56,857 nt of DNA from Dyella ginsengisoli LA-4 (GTDB lineage: Bacteria; Pseudomonadota; Gammaproteobacteria; Xanthomonadales; Rhodanobacteraceae), in assembly GCF_000334915.1 (NCBI RefSeq), contig NZ_AMSF01000080.1:1-56857 (forward strand), given 5' to 3'. A program made the translations under genes and the position numbers. The notes beneath the pieces are model-generated. The model had not been told where the DNA came from. It made no database searches and worked only from the letters and a program-made list of their open reading frames with translations. Numbering within the stretch: position 1 is the stretch's first letter; each line of letters starts with the position of its first letter. Below, in pieces: positions 1 through 9,116 of this stretch.

Positions 1-329
1 GCAAGGTCGGCGCCCAGTGTCATCGCCTCGCGGCTGCGGACGCGCGCCAGCGGCTGGCCCTGCTTCACCGTCTGGCCCTCGCGGGCGAGCAACTCGACCA
101 CCACGCCCTCGTAGGGCGCAGTGACCACCGCACTGCCGGTCAGCGGCACGCTGACCCGTGCCGGCAGGCCATCCAGCGGCACGTGCGCGGCGGGCTGGGC
201 GGTGCCGGTACGGATGTCCAGCGCCTGCTTCTGGGCAGGGGTCAGGGTCTTGACCACCTCGGCAGCCGTGGCCGGCGCGCTGGCCAGGGCGGGCAGGAGG
301 ATCAGCAGCGGCAACAGCCGACGGGACAT
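1..329 (-). CDS. RND efflux periplasmic adaptor, N-terminal part (runs off the window)
   Basis: Only the first 109 codons are in the window; the 3' end lies beyond base 1. The start is the ATG at 329. The protein begins with a secretion signal (residues about 1-23, ending in an Ala-rich stretch before AEVVK). A biotinyl-lipoyl-like strand segment follows, with the adaptor signature of a small hydrophobic loop (VTAPYEGVVVELLAREGQTV) and then KQGQPLARV. This matches the membrane-fusion proteins of RND efflux pumps, which bridge an inner-membrane pump and an outer-membrane channel in the periplasm. It lies 61 bp downstream of the histidine kinase in the same direction, so the two-component pair probably controls this pump; metal (Czc/Cus-like) or drug export cannot be decided from the fragment. 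Confidence 0.75.
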   Translation of the reverse strand, partial: MSRRLLPLLILLPALASAPATAAEVVKTLTPAQKQALDIRTGTAQPAAHVPLDGLPARVSVPLTGSAVVTAPYEGVVVELLAREGQTVKQGQPLARVRSREAMTLGADL

Positions 330-390
330 GGCGCACTCCAGGGCATGACGGTTCTTCCGCCAAGCGTGGGGCGCGAAACTTCAGGGACGC

Positions 391-1815
391 TTAAGAGGCC
401 GGCTCTTCCGGCAGGGCAATCGGTCGCAGGGGGCCGAGACTGGCCCAAAGCACCGCCCGCTCCAGCGTGAACTCCAGGCGCAGGCCAAGCAGGCCGGCCA
501 GGGTGCCGGAGAGCGCCAGGCCCAGGCCACCGTGATTGCTCGCCTCGCGCGCGGCCGACTTGCGCCAGAAGCGCTCGCCGAGGCGCGCCAGATCCTCCGG
601 CGACAGGTCGGGCGCGGCGTTGCCGATGCGCAGGTTCCAGCCCTCGTCGCCCGACGCCAGCTCCACCCGCACGTCGCTGCCGGCCGGGGCGTACTCGGCG
701 GCATTCAGCAGCAGGTTGTCGACGATGCGTTCGAGCAGTGCCGGATCGGACATCACCCAGCACTCGTCCGGCAGCTGCGCCGCGATCGTCACTTCGCGCT
801 TGCCCGCCGGTCCCGCGGCCATCGCCAGCGAGCGGCGCAGCAGGTCCGCGAGTTCCAGCGGCTCGACCTGTGCCTGGTCGATGCCCGCCTCATAGCGCGA
901 CAGTGCGAGCAGGCCGTCGATGCAGCGCTGCATGCGGTCGATCGACGCGATCGCCCCGGCCAGTACCTCGGGCGAGGGCGCGCCGCGACTGGCCAGTTCC
1001 ACCGCCATGCGGGTCTCGGCCAGCGGCGTGCGCAGTTCGTGTGCCACGTCGCGGGCGAAGCGGCGCTCGCGCCCCAGCGCGGCCTGCAGCCGTGCGAACG
1101 CCGAATTGAGGGTGTTGGCGAACGGCTTCAGTTCGCTCGGCATGCGCGCCACCGGCAACGGCTCCACGCGCGGCGCGCCGTCGGGCCCGGTATCGGCGGC
1201 AAATGCGAGCAGCGGACGCAGCCCACCGCGCACCGCCAGTACCGAGAGCAGCGCCGCGAGCAGTCCCATGCCGAGTACGCCGATCACCAGTGCCAGGTGC
1301 ACGTGGCGTTCGAGCTGGTCGACCTGCTCGCGCTCCTCGGCCACCACCAGGATCGCTTCATCGGCGCGCCCCAGCATGGAGAAGCGCAAGCCGACCGCAC
1401 GACCGCGATGGCCGTCCGGCAGGCGCAGGTCGTAGAACAGCGGGGCGTTGGCCGGCACCGGCGCCGGCGGAGGCTGCAGGTTGCTCGCCGCATTGCTGGC
1501 CGAGCTGAGCAGCGTGCTGCCGGCGGCGTCCCAGATCTGCACGAAGTCGGTATGGCCACCGGTGGCGTACTCCGGGCTCAGCTCGTGCAGCTCCTGCCAG
1601 GCGTCGTCGCGCGGATGGGACTCCAGCAACACCACCACGCCGCGCGCGCGACTGAGCAGGGTGGCGTCGAGGCGGCCGAAGATCTGCTTGTCGATGCTGA
1701 AGTCCAGCAGCAGGAACAGCGCGAACATCAACGTGCCCAGACCGCCGAGCATGAGCAGCAGCAACCGCGCGCGGATCGAGCCGAACAGCAGGTTACGCGG
1801 CCACGACATAGCCAA
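391..1815 (-). CDS. Two-component sensor histidine kinase
   Basis: A 474-residue membrane sensor kinase. Two hydrophobic segments (about 15-37 and 173-194) flank a periplasmic sensor region of about 135 residues, with no domain I recognise. A short linker follows, then a HisKA dimerisation domain with the H-box FARDVAHELRTPL (phospho-acceptor His259), an N-box around 367-378 (NLLLNAAEYAP) and a G-box NHGGLGLAL near 427-435. The ATPase part is compact and the C-terminus is short. The start overlaps the end of the response-regulator gene by 23 bp, which implies translational coupling; a second in-frame ATG two codons later is equally possible. The genes on either side suggest control of the downstream efflux adaptor gene. 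The signal sensed is unknown. Confidence 0.9.
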   Translation of the reverse strand: MAMSWPRNLLFGSIRARLLLLMLGGLGTLMFALFLLLDFSIDKQIFGRLDATLLSRARGVVVLLESHPRDDAWQELHELSPEYATGGHTDFVQIWDAAGSTLLSSASNAASNLQPPPAPVPANAPLFYDLRLPDGHRGRAVGLRFSMLGRADEAILVVAEEREQVDQLERHVHLALVIGVLGMGLLAALLSVLAVRGGLRPLLAFAADTGPDGAPRVEPLPVARMPSELKPFANTLNSAFARLQAALGRERRFARDVAHELRTPLAETRMAVELASRGAPSPEVLAGAIASIDRMQRCIDGLLALSRYEAGIDQAQVEPLELADLLRRSLAMAAGPAGKREVTIAAQLPDECWVMSDPALLERIVDNLLLNAAEYAPAGSDVRVELASGDEGWNLRIGNAAPDLSPEDLARLGERFWRKSAAREASNHGGLGLALSGTLAGLLGLRLEFTLERAVLWASLGPLRPIALPEEPAS

Positions 1816-2458
1816 AACCCCGCCGTGTCTCGATCAGCTGCTCGATCCCCGCCTGCGCGAGCTTGGTGCGCAGCGTGCTCACCAGGACCTCGATCACCTT
1901 GTCCGAGGCCTCGCTGCGGGCGTCGTACAGGCCCTCGAACAGCGCAGCGCGTGAAAACACCCGGCCGCGGTGCGCCAACAGCATCTCCAGCAGCGCGTAT
2001 TCCTTCGGCGACAGTGGCAGCAGCGCGTCGCCGACGCACGCGGTGCGGGCGCGCGGATCCACCACCAGCCGCCCGGCTTGCAGCAGCACCGGTGCACTCT
2101 CGCCTCGACGCATCAACGCGTGCAGCCGCGCCAGCAGCTCGGCATAGGCGAACGGCTTGACCATGAAATCGTCGGCGCCGAGGTTCAGCACGTCGACGCG
2201 GTCCTCGACCTGCCCGCGGGCCGAAAGCACCAGCACGCGCGGGCGATCCGGCCGGTCGCGCAGGCTGCGCAGCACGGCCCAGCCGTCGGTACGCGGCATC
2301 ATCAGGTCCAGCGTGACCACGTCGTAGCTGAAGCTGGCCAGGAAATGCATGGCCTGCTCGCCGTCGGTGGCGAGATCCACCACGTGACCGTCACGCACCA
2401 GCGCGTCACGCAGGTCGCGTCCCAGTGTGGGCGAGTCCTCGGCGATCAATATCCGCAC
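1793..2458 (-). CDS. OmpR/PhoB-family response regulator
   Basis: 221 residues with a receiver domain (about 1-115) and a C-terminal winged-helix DNA-binding domain (about 125-218). The acidic pair is E7/D8, the phospho-acceptor is D51 in TLDLMMPRTDGW, the switch residue is S79 in VLSARG, and the conserved lysine is K101 in FMVKPFAYAE. This is the cognate partner of the overlapping histidine kinase gene. Its ATG lies only 25 bp beyond the ctaB stop codon on the same strand, so read-through transcription from the heme A genes is possible, although a local promoter in the ctaB 3' end cannot be excluded. The output is probably transcription of the downstream RND efflux genes. Confidence 0.92.
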   Translation of the reverse strand: MRILIAEDSPTLGRDLRDALVRDGHVVDLATDGEQAMHFLASFSYDVVTLDLMMPRTDGWAVLRSLRDRPDRPRVLVLSARGQVEDRVDVLNLGADDFMVKPFAYAELLARLHALMRRGESAPVLLQAGRLVVDPRARTACVGDALLPLSPKEYALLEMLLAHRGRVFSRAALFEGLYDARSEASDKVIEVLVSTLRTKLAQAGIEQLIETRRGFGYVVAA

Positions 2459-2483
2459 GGTCTCCCCCTCTCGCTCGCGCCGC

Positions 2484-3386
2484 TCAGCCGACCGGCTGCA
2501 GCACCAGGCCGGACGAGGCCGCCGGAAGCAGCCAGTGATCGGCCAGCAGCAGCGCGAACAGCGCCATCAGATAGACGATGGAGTAATGGAACACGCGCAT
2601 CGCGAAGTACTCGTCCGGCGGATTCATCAGGCGGATCGCGTAGTACAGGAACACCACGTCGAGCACCGCCGCGCCGCCAAGATAGACCAGACCGGTGTAA
2701 CCGGTAAGGGCCGGCAGCAGGGTCACCACCACCAGCAGCACGGTGTACAGCAGCACGTGCCAGCGGGTGTAGGCCACGCCATGGGTCACCGGCAGCATCG
2801 GCACCTGCGCACGGGCGTAGTCCTCGCGGCGGAAGATCGCCAGTGCCCAGAAGTGCGGCGGCGTCCACACGAAGATGATCAGGCACAGCTGCAGGGCGAA
2901 GGCGTGCAGGTGCCCGGTGACCGCGGTCCAGCCGAGCACCGGCGGGATCGCGCCGGCCAGGCCGCCGATCACGATGTTCTGCGGCGTGGCCCGCTTGAGG
3001 TAGGCGGTATAGACCAGCGCATAGCCGATCAGGCCGCCGAAGGTGAGCACGGCGGTGAGCGTGTTGACCAGCAGCCCGAGCACCAGCATCGAGGCGATGC
3101 CCAGCAGCACCGCGAACACCAGCACCTGGCGCACGCTCAATGCGCCGGTGGCCAGCGGGCGGCGCGCGGTGCGCGCCATCAGCTTGTCGATGCGCTCGTC
3201 GATCAGGTGGTTGAACGCCGCGGCCGAGCCGGAGGCCATCCAGATGCCCAGCGTGCCGAACACCAGGGCGCGCCACGGCGGGATGCCGGGGACCGCCAGG
3301 AACATGCCGATGACGGCGCAGAACACCAGCAGCGCGACGACGCGGGGCTTGGTGAGCTGCAGATACTCTTTGAAATGGGCGGTCAT
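2484..3386 (-). CDS. ctaB: Protoheme IX farnesyltransferase (heme O synthase)
   Basis: A 300-residue UbiA-superfamily integral membrane prenyltransferase that attaches a farnesyl group to heme B to give heme O, the first step towards the heme A of cytochrome aa3. The prenyl-diphosphate-binding motif is N59-x3-D63-x3-D67 (NHLIDERID), followed by the family-typical ARTARRPL. The chain has about nine hydrophobic helices. I chose the ATG at 3386 because it overlaps the ctaA stop in an ATGA quartet and gives the family-typical N-terminus ([16 protein letters not shown]). It is the last of the SURF1-SCO-like-ctaA-ctaB run. Confidence 0.97.
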   Translation of the reverse strand: MTAHFKEYLQLTKPRVVALLVFCAVIGMFLAVPGIPPWRALVFGTLGIWMASGSAAAFNHLIDERIDKLMARTARRPLATGALSVRQVLVFAVLLGIASMLVLGLLVNTLTAVLTFGGLIGYALVYTAYLKRATPQNIVIGGLAGAIPPVLGWTAVTGHLHAFALQLCLIIFVWTPPHFWALAIFRREDYARAQVPMLPVTHGVAYTRWHVLLYTVLLVVVTLLPALTGYTGLVYLGGAAVLDVVFLYYAIRLMNPPDEYFAMRVFHYSIVYLMALFALLLADHWLLPAASSGLVLQPVG

Positions 3387-4549
3387 CCGGTCGATTCTAC
3401 CAGCGGCAAACCGTCCACCCGGCGGCGCTGGGTGCGCGCCAGCGTCGCCAGCAGGGTGAACAGCAGCACCGCGGCGACGCCGTTGTGCGCGGTCGCCACC
3501 CACAGGGGCAGGCCGAAGTGCACGTTGCTGACGCCCAGCAGCACCTGGGTCACCAGCGCCGCGCCGATGGCGATGCCGAACGGGCGCAGACCGGCGCGCG
3601 CCACCTTGTGCGCCAGCCAGCCGAGGTAGCAGAACACCACCAGCGCGCCGATCCGGTGGGCGATCTGGATCGCGCTGCGGGCGGCCAGGTCCAGCACGCC
3701 ACCCTCGTAGTTCACCCCGATCTCGCGCCACAGGACGAAGCCCTGGTGGAAATCGGTGGGCGGCATCCACTGGCCGAGGCACTTCGGGAAGTCCGTGCCG
3801 CAGGCCAGCGCGGCGTAGTTGGACGAGGTCCAACCGCCCAGCGCGATCTGCACGGCCAGCAGCACCAGGCCAAGCACCACCACGCGGCGAAGGCCGGCGT
3901 ACCGGTCATCATCGGCGCCCACGCCGGCGTAGCGCAGCGCCGACCAGGCCAGCAGCGCAAAGGTGGTCAGGCCGCCGAGCAGGTGACCCATCACCACGAT
4001 CGGCTTCAGCAGCAGGGTCACCGTCCACATGCCGAGCATGGCCTGGAAGATGATCACCGCGAACGCCAGCACGCTCGCCCGCCAGGCGCCGGGCCGCGGC
4101 AGGGTCAGCGCGACGGCCAGCGGCAAGCCGATCGCCAGTGCCGATGCGGCGGTGGACCAGAGGAAGTCGTGATGCATGTAAAGCGTGATGCCGACCACAG
4201 CGAAACCGGCGCCCAGCAACACCGCCACCGCCCGGGCGCGCTGGCGCCAGGCGGCGATCAGCGCCATGGCGAACACCGCGCAGCCCAGCGTGCCGGCGAG
4301 CATGCGGTGCACCTGTTCGCGCCACGCCTTGTTGTCCTCGAACGGACGCTGGGGGAACGCCGCGTCGGCCTTGGCCACTTCGTGCGGTGCGGTCGGCCAG
4401 GTCGCCTTGCCGTAGCAGGTCGGCCAGTCCGGACAGGACAGGCCGGCATTGGACAGGCGCACGAAAGCGCCGAACATCACCAGCCCGAAGGCGAATACCG
4501 CCGCCAGCAGCGACAGGCGGCGCAGCACGAGGGTCGAACGATCGGTCAT
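3383..4549 (-). CDS. ctaA: Heme A synthase (COX15/CtaA family)
   Basis: A 388-residue membrane protein that oxidises the C8 methyl of heme O to give heme A. The first helix is followed by the signature [17 protein letters not shown] (C39 and C45), and a later loop has a second cysteine pair (CGTDFPKC), an arrangement typical of proteobacterial COX15 proteins. Eight hydrophobic helices can be counted. Its ATG shares one base with the TGA of the upstream CxxxC-protein gene (TGATG), and its own TGA overlaps the ctaB start. These junctions fix both boundaries and indicate tight coupling. An in-frame extension upstream to 4879 is only shadow of the neighbouring gene. Confidence 0.96.
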   Translation of the reverse strand: MTDRSTLVLRRLSLLAAVFAFGLVMFGAFVRLSNAGLSCPDWPTCYGKATWPTAPHEVAKADAAFPQRPFEDNKAWREQVHRMLAGTLGCAVFAMALIAAWRQRARAVAVLLGAGFAVVGITLYMHHDFLWSTAASALAIGLPLAVALTLPRPGAWRASVLAFAVIIFQAMLGMWTVTLLLKPIVVMGHLLGGLTTFALLAWSALRYAGVGADDDRYAGLRRVVVLGLVLLAVQIALGGWTSSNYAALACGTDFPKCLGQWMPPTDFHQGFVLWREIGVNYEGGVLDLAARSAIQIAHRIGALVVFCYLGWLAHKVARAGLRPFGIAIGAALVTQVLLGVSNVHFGLPLWVATAHNGVAAVLLFTLLATLARTQRRRVDGLPLVESTG

Positions 4550-5145
4550 CAGCGGATCACCTTCTGCAGGTCCTGGGCGAGCCCGGCGGCATCGAACCCG
4601 GTCGGATACAACGACAACGCGGTGCCATTGGATTCCACCAGCAGCGCACTGACGCTGTCCGGCGTGCCGGGAGCGAATGCGGCGAGCTTGCCGCCGGTGT
4701 CGTGCCCGACGAGATACGACGCATCCGGGTTGGCGCCGAGCTGCAGGCGGTTGCCGACCACCGCCTGCCCGGGCGGCAGCGCACCGACCAGCAGCAGGCG
4801 CAGGCGCGGCTGGTTGCGGTTGAGCATCACCCGCGCCTTGGCCATCGCCTCGAGCTGACGCAGGCACCGTGTGGCGCAATCGGGGCCGGTCAGCGCGACC
4901 AGGGTCATCCGCGGCTTCGCGTCGCGCCAGGCATACACCGAGCCGTCGTTAAGCGTGACCGGCAACGCTTCGTCGGCGAAATTGCGCTGCGGCAGGATCG
5001 GTTCGCCGTGCCCCTTGGTGCCGGGCTGCCAGCCGCTGAGCGTGAGCAGGCCGGCGGCCAGCATCGGCGCGGCGAACACCGCCGCGATCAGCAGGAGCTT
5101 GAGGCGACTGTTGCGCACGGCGCGGTCGGAGGAAGGAGGCGTCAT
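4549..5145 (-). CDS. Membrane-anchored CxxxC thioredoxin-fold-like protein, possible SCO-type copper assembly factor
   Basis: 198 residues: a short cytoplasmic N-terminus, one transmembrane anchor (about 16-37) and a periplasmic domain. The domain has a CxxxC motif (C90-A-T-R-C94) after a beta strand (TLVALTGPD), which is the position and spacing of the copper-binding motif of SCO1/SenC proteins. A possible third ligand is H148 in YLVGHDTGG. Otherwise the match to SCO is weak, and the chain could be called a hypothetical transmembrane protein. It sits between SURF1 (10 bp gap) and ctaA (1-base overlap), so a role in oxidase maturation is likely; copper delivery to the CuA site or thiol reduction are inferences from motif and context. 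Confidence 0.6.
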   Translation of the reverse strand: MTPPSSDRAVRNSRLKLLLIAAVFAAPMLAAGLLTLSGWQPGTKGHGEPILPQRNFADEALPVTLNDGSVYAWRDAKPRMTLVALTGPDCATRCLRQLEAMAKARVMLNRNQPRLRLLLVGALPPGQAVVGNRLQLGANPDASYLVGHDTGGKLAAFAPGTPDSVSALLVESNGTALSLYPTGFDAAGLAQDLQKVIR

Positions 5146-5155
5146 GGTTCGGCTC

Positions 5156-5893
5156 TCAGGAAGACCGCGGCCGCGGCCGGCGCTTGCGGTGGAGCACCAG
5201 GAAGATCACCACCGCCGCGAGGGCGAAGGTGAACCACTGGAAGGCGTAGGCACGATGCCGCGAGGGCGGCATCGAGGAAAAATCGGGCGTGCGCTTGCGC
5301 TCGTAGATCGACGCCGGATCCGGGTCCAGCGCCAGCACGCGGGGGTAGATCGGGCGACCGAGGTCATGGGAGACCTGTCCAAGGTCGAGATAGATCGTCT
5401 TCTTCGGATACGCCTGCTGCCGGGCCAGCGCATCGCCCCCCATCTCGAGCGCCACACCGGGCGGCGGCACGTAGAGGCCCTGCAACTGCTCCGGACCGGT
5501 CGGCAGCGGCGGTACCTGCGGCGTGGCGTCGGTACCGTTGCCGCGCAGGAAACCGAGGTCGGCCAGCAGCAGGGGGGCGTGCCCATCCAGCTCGACCGGC
5601 GCGTACACCTCCACGCCACCGAGGGCGTCGTGCCTGGGGTTGTCCAGCAGGTAGACGCGGCCAGCCAGGTAACGGCCGTGCACCCGCACGCGCGGATACG
5701 CCGATGCCGGAGGCGACTGCGCGACACGATCGAAATCCTGCAGCGGCGCGGTGGCCGCCGTGGCATAGCGCCGCAGCAGGGCCTCCTTTTCGGCGGCACG
5801 GTGCAGCTGCCAGACGCCCAGGCGTACGAAAAGCAGCGCTCCGGCCACGGTCAGCAGCACCGACCACCAGGCGGGACGGCGAAACGCGCTCAC
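5156..5893 (-). CDS. SURF1-family cytochrome oxidase assembly protein
   Basis: 245 residues, close to the family length. N- and C-terminal transmembrane helices (about 9-27 and 215-236) flank a periplasmic domain, as expected for SURF1, which assists heme A insertion into subunit I. The diagnostic N-terminal signature LGVWQLHRAAEKEALL is at 25-40, and further family features are YLLDNPRHDALGGVEVYAPV and YLDLG. Translation starts at a GTG (5893). The gene heads the SURF1-SCO-like-ctaA-ctaB run and is divergent from the twin-transmembrane gene at 5953, so the roughly 60 bp between them should carry both promoters. Confidence 0.93.
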   Translation of the reverse strand: MSAFRRPAWWSVLLTVAGALLFVRLGVWQLHRAAEKEALLRRYATAATAPLQDFDRVAQSPPASAYPRVRVHGRYLAGRVYLLDNPRHDALGGVEVYAPVELDGHAPLLLADLGFLRGNGTDATPQVPPLPTGPEQLQGLYVPPPGVALEMGGDALARQQAYPKKTIYLDLGQVSHDLGRPIYPRVLALDPDPASIYERKRTPDFSSMPPSRHRAYAFQWFTFALAAVVIFLVLHRKRRPRPRSS

Positions 5894-5916
5894 GCAGACG
5901 TCCCGCGGACGAACGC

Positions 5917-5922
5917 TATACT
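5917..5922 (+). promoter_or_regulatory. Possible -10 box for the twin-transmembrane gene
   Basis: TATACT lies 30 bases before the GTG start at 5953, in the short divergent space upstream of SURF1. I see no convincing -35 hexamer at 16-18 bases, so this is a weak call. Confidence 0.35.
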
Positions 5923-5952
5923 CGGGGCGTCGAAATCGTACGAGTCAGTCAC

Positions 5953-6171
5953 GTGGAAACCGTCTACAAATATGCGCTGGTGGTTCTGCTGCTGGTGGTG
6001 CTGTTCAATCTCGGGCAGGCGCTGTACTTCATGATGACCGACCGGGACGGCAGCAGTCGTCGTACCGCCTGGGCACTGACCCGCCGCATCGGCCTGTCGG
6101 TGCTGCTCATCCTGATGGTGATCTTCGGCATCTGGATGGGCTGGCTGCATCCGCACGGCGTGAATGGCTGA
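5953..6171 (+). CDS. Twin transmembrane protein (DUF2909-like)
   Basis: 72 residues from a GTG start. The frame is open further upstream, but that part is antisense to SURF1 and its sequence does not look like protein. Two hydrophobic helices (about 7-27 and 47-64) are separated by a polar, basic loop (MTDRDGSSRRTAWALTRRIG) and followed by WLHPHG, the pattern of the small DUF2909 proteins commonly found beside cytochrome oxidase genes. The function is unknown; the location suggests a minor part in oxidase assembly or stability. It is the only plus-strand gene inside the oxidase block and converges on ctaE. Confidence 0.75.
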   Translation: METVYKYALVVLLLVVLFNLGQALYFMMTDRDGSSRRTAWALTRRIGLSVLLILMVIFGIWMGWLHPHGVNG

Positions 6172-6249
6172 CACCGATCCGGCATTGTAGCTGGAGCCTG
6201 TCTTCCGCACCCGGTCGATGCGGCGATGCGCCCGTCGCCTGGGCAAGAA

Positions 6250-6273
6250 AAAGCCCGCCATTCGGCGGGCTTT
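6250..6273. terminator. Bidirectional rho-independent terminator
   Basis: A perfect 10-bp stem (AAAGCCCGCC / GGCGGGCTTT) with a 4-base loop, flanked by A-rich and T-rich runs, lies between the convergent twin-transmembrane gene and ctaE. It can end transcription in both directions. Confidence 0.9.
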
Positions 6274-6296
6274 CTCGTTTCCGGATCGCGAACGAC

Positions 6297-7184
6297 TCAG
6301 AGGATGTAGACGAACATGAACAGGCCCAGCCAGACCACGTCGACGAAGTGCCAGTACCAGGCCACCGCCTCGAAGCCGAAGTGGTGCTCCTTGTTGAAGT
6401 GGCCCTTCAGCACGCGGAACCAGATCACCGCGAGCATGATCGTGCCCAGCGTCACGTGCATGCCGTGGAAGCCGGTGAGCATGAAGAAGGTCGAGCCGTA
6501 CACGCCCGAGTGCAGGGTGAGGTTGAGCTCCTTGTAGGCCTCCATGTACTCGTGCGCCTGGCAGTACAGGAACAGCGCACCGAGCAGCACGGTCAGGCCG
6601 AGGAACAGCAGCACGCGGCCGCGGTGGGCCGACTTCAGGGCGTGATGCGCGATGGTCACGGTGACGCTCGAGGTAAGCAGGATCAGCGTGTTGAGCAGCG
6701 GCAGACCCCACGCCGTCACGGTCTCGAAACCGCCACCGATGTGCGCCGGGCCATTGCCGCCGGCCGCGCCCCAGCCCCCGGTGTAGGCCGGATACAGGAA
6801 CTGGTTGGTCAGCACGCCATGGCCTTCGCCGGAGAGCCACGGCACCGCGAACATGCGGGCGTAGAACAGCGCGCCGAAGAACGCCCCGAAGAACATCACC
6901 TCGGAGAAGATGAACCACATCATGCCCATGCGGAACGAGCGGTCCACCTGGTCGTTGTAGCTGCCGGCCAGCGATTCGCGGATCACCGAGCGGAACCAGC
7001 CGAAGAACATCGCCAGCACGCCGACGATGCCGATGGTAAGCACGGTCTTGCCGAACGAGGTGTCGCTCGGCTGCGCGCTGAGCCAGTGGCTGGCGCCGAA
7101 CATGGTGACGAACATCACCACGGCGGCGATGAACGGCCACGAGCTCTTGGTTGGTATGTAGTAAGCGCCTTGCTGCTGACCCAT
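6297..7184 (-). CDS. ctaE: Cytochrome c oxidase subunit III
   Basis: A 295-residue, seven-helix subunit III of the aa3 oxidase. Family features include FSEVMFFGAFFGALFYAR, the long periplasmic loop with FETVTAWGLPLLNTLILLTSS, HEYMEAYKELNLTLHSGVYGSTFFMLTGFHG (broken here only by my description, continuous in the gene) and the C-terminal WYWHFVDVVWLGLF. I chose the ATG at 7184 (MGQQQGAYYIPTK) because the 12-residue upstream extension does not resemble the family N-terminus. The gene lies 77 bp after the small 41-codon ORF and ends just before the shared terminator, closing the ctaC-ctaD-small ORF-ctaE operon. Confidence 0.96.
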   Translation of the reverse strand: MGQQQGAYYIPTKSSWPFIAAVVMFVTMFGASHWLSAQPSDTSFGKTVLTIGIVGVLAMFFGWFRSVIRESLAGSYNDQVDRSFRMGMMWFIFSEVMFFGAFFGALFYARMFAVPWLSGEGHGVLTNQFLYPAYTGGWGAAGGNGPAHIGGGFETVTAWGLPLLNTLILLTSSVTVTIAHHALKSAHRGRVLLFLGLTVLLGALFLYCQAHEYMEAYKELNLTLHSGVYGSTFFMLTGFHGMHVTLGTIMLAVIWFRVLKGHFNKEHHFGFEAVAWYWHFVDVVWLGLFMFVYIL

Positions 7185-7261
7185 CGTGAAGGTTCCCGTG
7201 GATGTCTCTCTAACGACCACCCCGCCATGTCGTGCGGGGAACTTGCTCTAACAGGCCGGGC

Positions 7262-7387
7262 TCAACGCACCATCTGCAGGAACGACAGGGCGAATATCGC
7301 CAGGGCGATCCCCGCCACGATCAGTGCGGTACGCCGGGCGCCCCGGCGACGTGCATCCATCATGGCCTGCTGCGAAGTCTCTTGCAT
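7262..7387 (-). CDS. Small single-span membrane protein in the ctaD-ctaE gap (oxidase small assembly protein-like)
   Basis: A 41-residue ORF: a polar, basic N-terminus (MQETSQQAMMDARRRGARR) followed by one hydrophobic helix (about 20-37) ending in QMVR. It starts 54 bp after ctaD and lies where many proteobacteria carry a small assembly protein followed by cox11 (ctaG). The sequence shape (basic residues, then TALIVAGIALAIF) resembles both the known small oxidase assembly proteins of this position and the N-terminal anchor of Cox11, but no copper-binding Cox11 domain follows. I call it a gene for its position, correct membrane topology and clean frame. Confidence 0.65.
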   Translation of the reverse strand: MQETSQQAMMDARRRGARRTALIVAGIALAIFALSFLQMVR

Positions 7388-7441
7388 GACCGGCTAACTC
7401 TCTCCGATGCCGCCACCGGTGGTGACGGCACCCTGGCTGTT

Positions 7442-9055
7442 TCAGTGGTCGACGTGGCCGTGCGCCAGTTCGTCGTCATTGATCACCGGCGGCACGTCGA
7501 AGGTATGGAACGGCGCCGGCGACGGCACGGTCCACTCCAGGCCCTTGGCGCCTTCCCACACGCGGTCGGTCGCCTTCTTCTTCGAGCCCCACACCGCGTG
7601 GATCACCACGCCCACGAAAATCAGCTGCGAGGCGCCGAACAGGAAGCCGCCGATCGAGCTGATCATGTTGAAGTTGGCGAACGCCACGTTGTAGTCGGGG
7701 ATGCGGCGCGGCATGCCGGCCAGACCCAGGAAGTGCTGCGGGAAGAACAGCACGTTGACCCAGATCACCGAGTTCCAGAAGTGCATCTTGCCCCAGAACT
7801 CGGAGTACATCCGGCCGGTCCACTTCGGCAGCCAGTAGTAGGTGGCCGCGATGATCGAGAACACCGCACCGGTGACCAGCACGTAGTGGAAGTGCGCCAC
7901 CACGAAGTAGGTGTCGTGGTACTGGAAGTCGGCAGGGGCCAGCGCCAGCATCAGGCCGGAGAAGCCGCCGATGGTGAACAGGATGACGAACGCGATGGCA
8001 AACAGCATCGGCGTCTCGAAGGTCATCGAGCCGCCCCACATCGTGGATACCCAGTTGAACACCTTCACGCCGGTCGGTACCGCGATCAGCATCGTGGCGT
8101 ACATGAAGAACACCTCGGCGCCCAGCGGCAGGCCGACGGCGAACATGTGGTGCGCCCACACGATGAACGACAGGAAGGCGATCGAGGCAATCGCGAACAC
8201 CATCGCCTTGTAGCCGAAGATCGGCTTGCGCGCGAAGGTCGGGATGACCTCCGAGATGATCCCGAACGCCGGCAGGATCATGATGTACACCTCGGGGTGA
8301 CCGAAGAACCAGAAGATGTGCTGGTACAGCACCGGGTCACCGCCACCGGCGGCATTGAAGAAGCTGGTGCCGAAGTACTTGTCGGTCAGCAGCATCGTCA
8401 CCGCGCCAGCCAGCACCGGCATCACCGCGATCAGCAGGAACGCGGTGATCAGCCAGCTCCACACGAACACCGGCATCTTCAGCAGGTCCATGCCCGGCGC
8501 GCGCATGTTGAGGATGGTGGCGATAATGTTGATCGCGCCCATGATCGAGCTGATGCCCATCAGGTGGATCGCGAACACCATCTGCGCCACCGAACCGCCC
8601 TGCAGCGCCAGCGGCGGGTACATCGTCCAGCCGCCGGCCGGCGCCCCACCCGCGGTGAACAGGGTGGACAGCAGCAGCGCGAACGCGAACGGCATGATCC
8701 AGAACGAGAGGTTGTTCATGCGCGGCAGCGCCATGTCCGGCGCACCGATCATCAGCGGGATCATCCAGTTGCCGAGGCCGACGAAGGCCGGCATCACCGC
8801 GCCGAAGATCATCACCAGCGCATGCATGGTGGTCATCTCGTTGAAGAAGTACGGCTGCACCAGCTGCAGGCCGGGTTTGAACAGCTCGGCGCGGATCACC
8901 ATCGCGAAGCTGCCGCCGATGAAGAACATCGTCAGCGCGAACACGAGGTACAGGGTGCCGATGTCCTTGTGGTTGGTGGACATGCACCAGCGCACGAAGA
9001 AGTTGCTCGGAGCACCGTGATGATCGTGGTGGTCGTGGGTGGCTGCGTGGGCCAT
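7442..9055 (-). CDS. ctaD: Cytochrome c oxidase subunit I (aa3 type)
   Basis: A 537-residue, twelve-helix catalytic subunit that carries heme a and the heme a3-CuB centre and reduces oxygen while pumping protons. Conserved stretches include [20 protein letters not shown] (D-channel entry region), [13 protein letters not shown] (CuB histidine with the cross-linked tyrosine), and [14 protein letters not shown] with the heme a3 and heme a histidine ligands. The His-rich N-terminus ([14 protein letters not shown]) is unusual and could bind metal or simply be a tail. The start at 9055 follows ctaC by 61 bp. Cofactor insertion would depend on the assembly genes downstream. Confidence 0.98.
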   Translation of the reverse strand: MAHAATHDHHDHHGAPSNFFVRWCMSTNHKDIGTLYLVFALTMFFIGGSFAMVIRAELFKPGLQLVQPYFFNEMTTMHALVMIFGAVMPAFVGLGNWMIPLMIGAPDMALPRMNNLSFWIMPFAFALLLSTLFTAGGAPAGGWTMYPPLALQGGSVAQMVFAIHLMGISSIMGAINIIATILNMRAPGMDLLKMPVFVWSWLITAFLLIAVMPVLAGAVTMLLTDKYFGTSFFNAAGGGDPVLYQHIFWFFGHPEVYIMILPAFGIISEVIPTFARKPIFGYKAMVFAIASIAFLSFIVWAHHMFAVGLPLGAEVFFMYATMLIAVPTGVKVFNWVSTMWGGSMTFETPMLFAIAFVILFTIGGFSGLMLALAPADFQYHDTYFVVAHFHYVLVTGAVFSIIAATYYWLPKWTGRMYSEFWGKMHFWNSVIWVNVLFFPQHFLGLAGMPRRIPDYNVAFANFNMISSIGGFLFGASQLIFVGVVIHAVWGSKKKATDRVWEGAKGLEWTVPSPAPFHTFDVPPVINDDELAHGHVDH

Positions 9056-9116
9056 GGCCTTGCACCTCTACCTGATACGTAATGACGTGGGACCGCGCCA
9101 GGCGCGGTCCGGAAAA

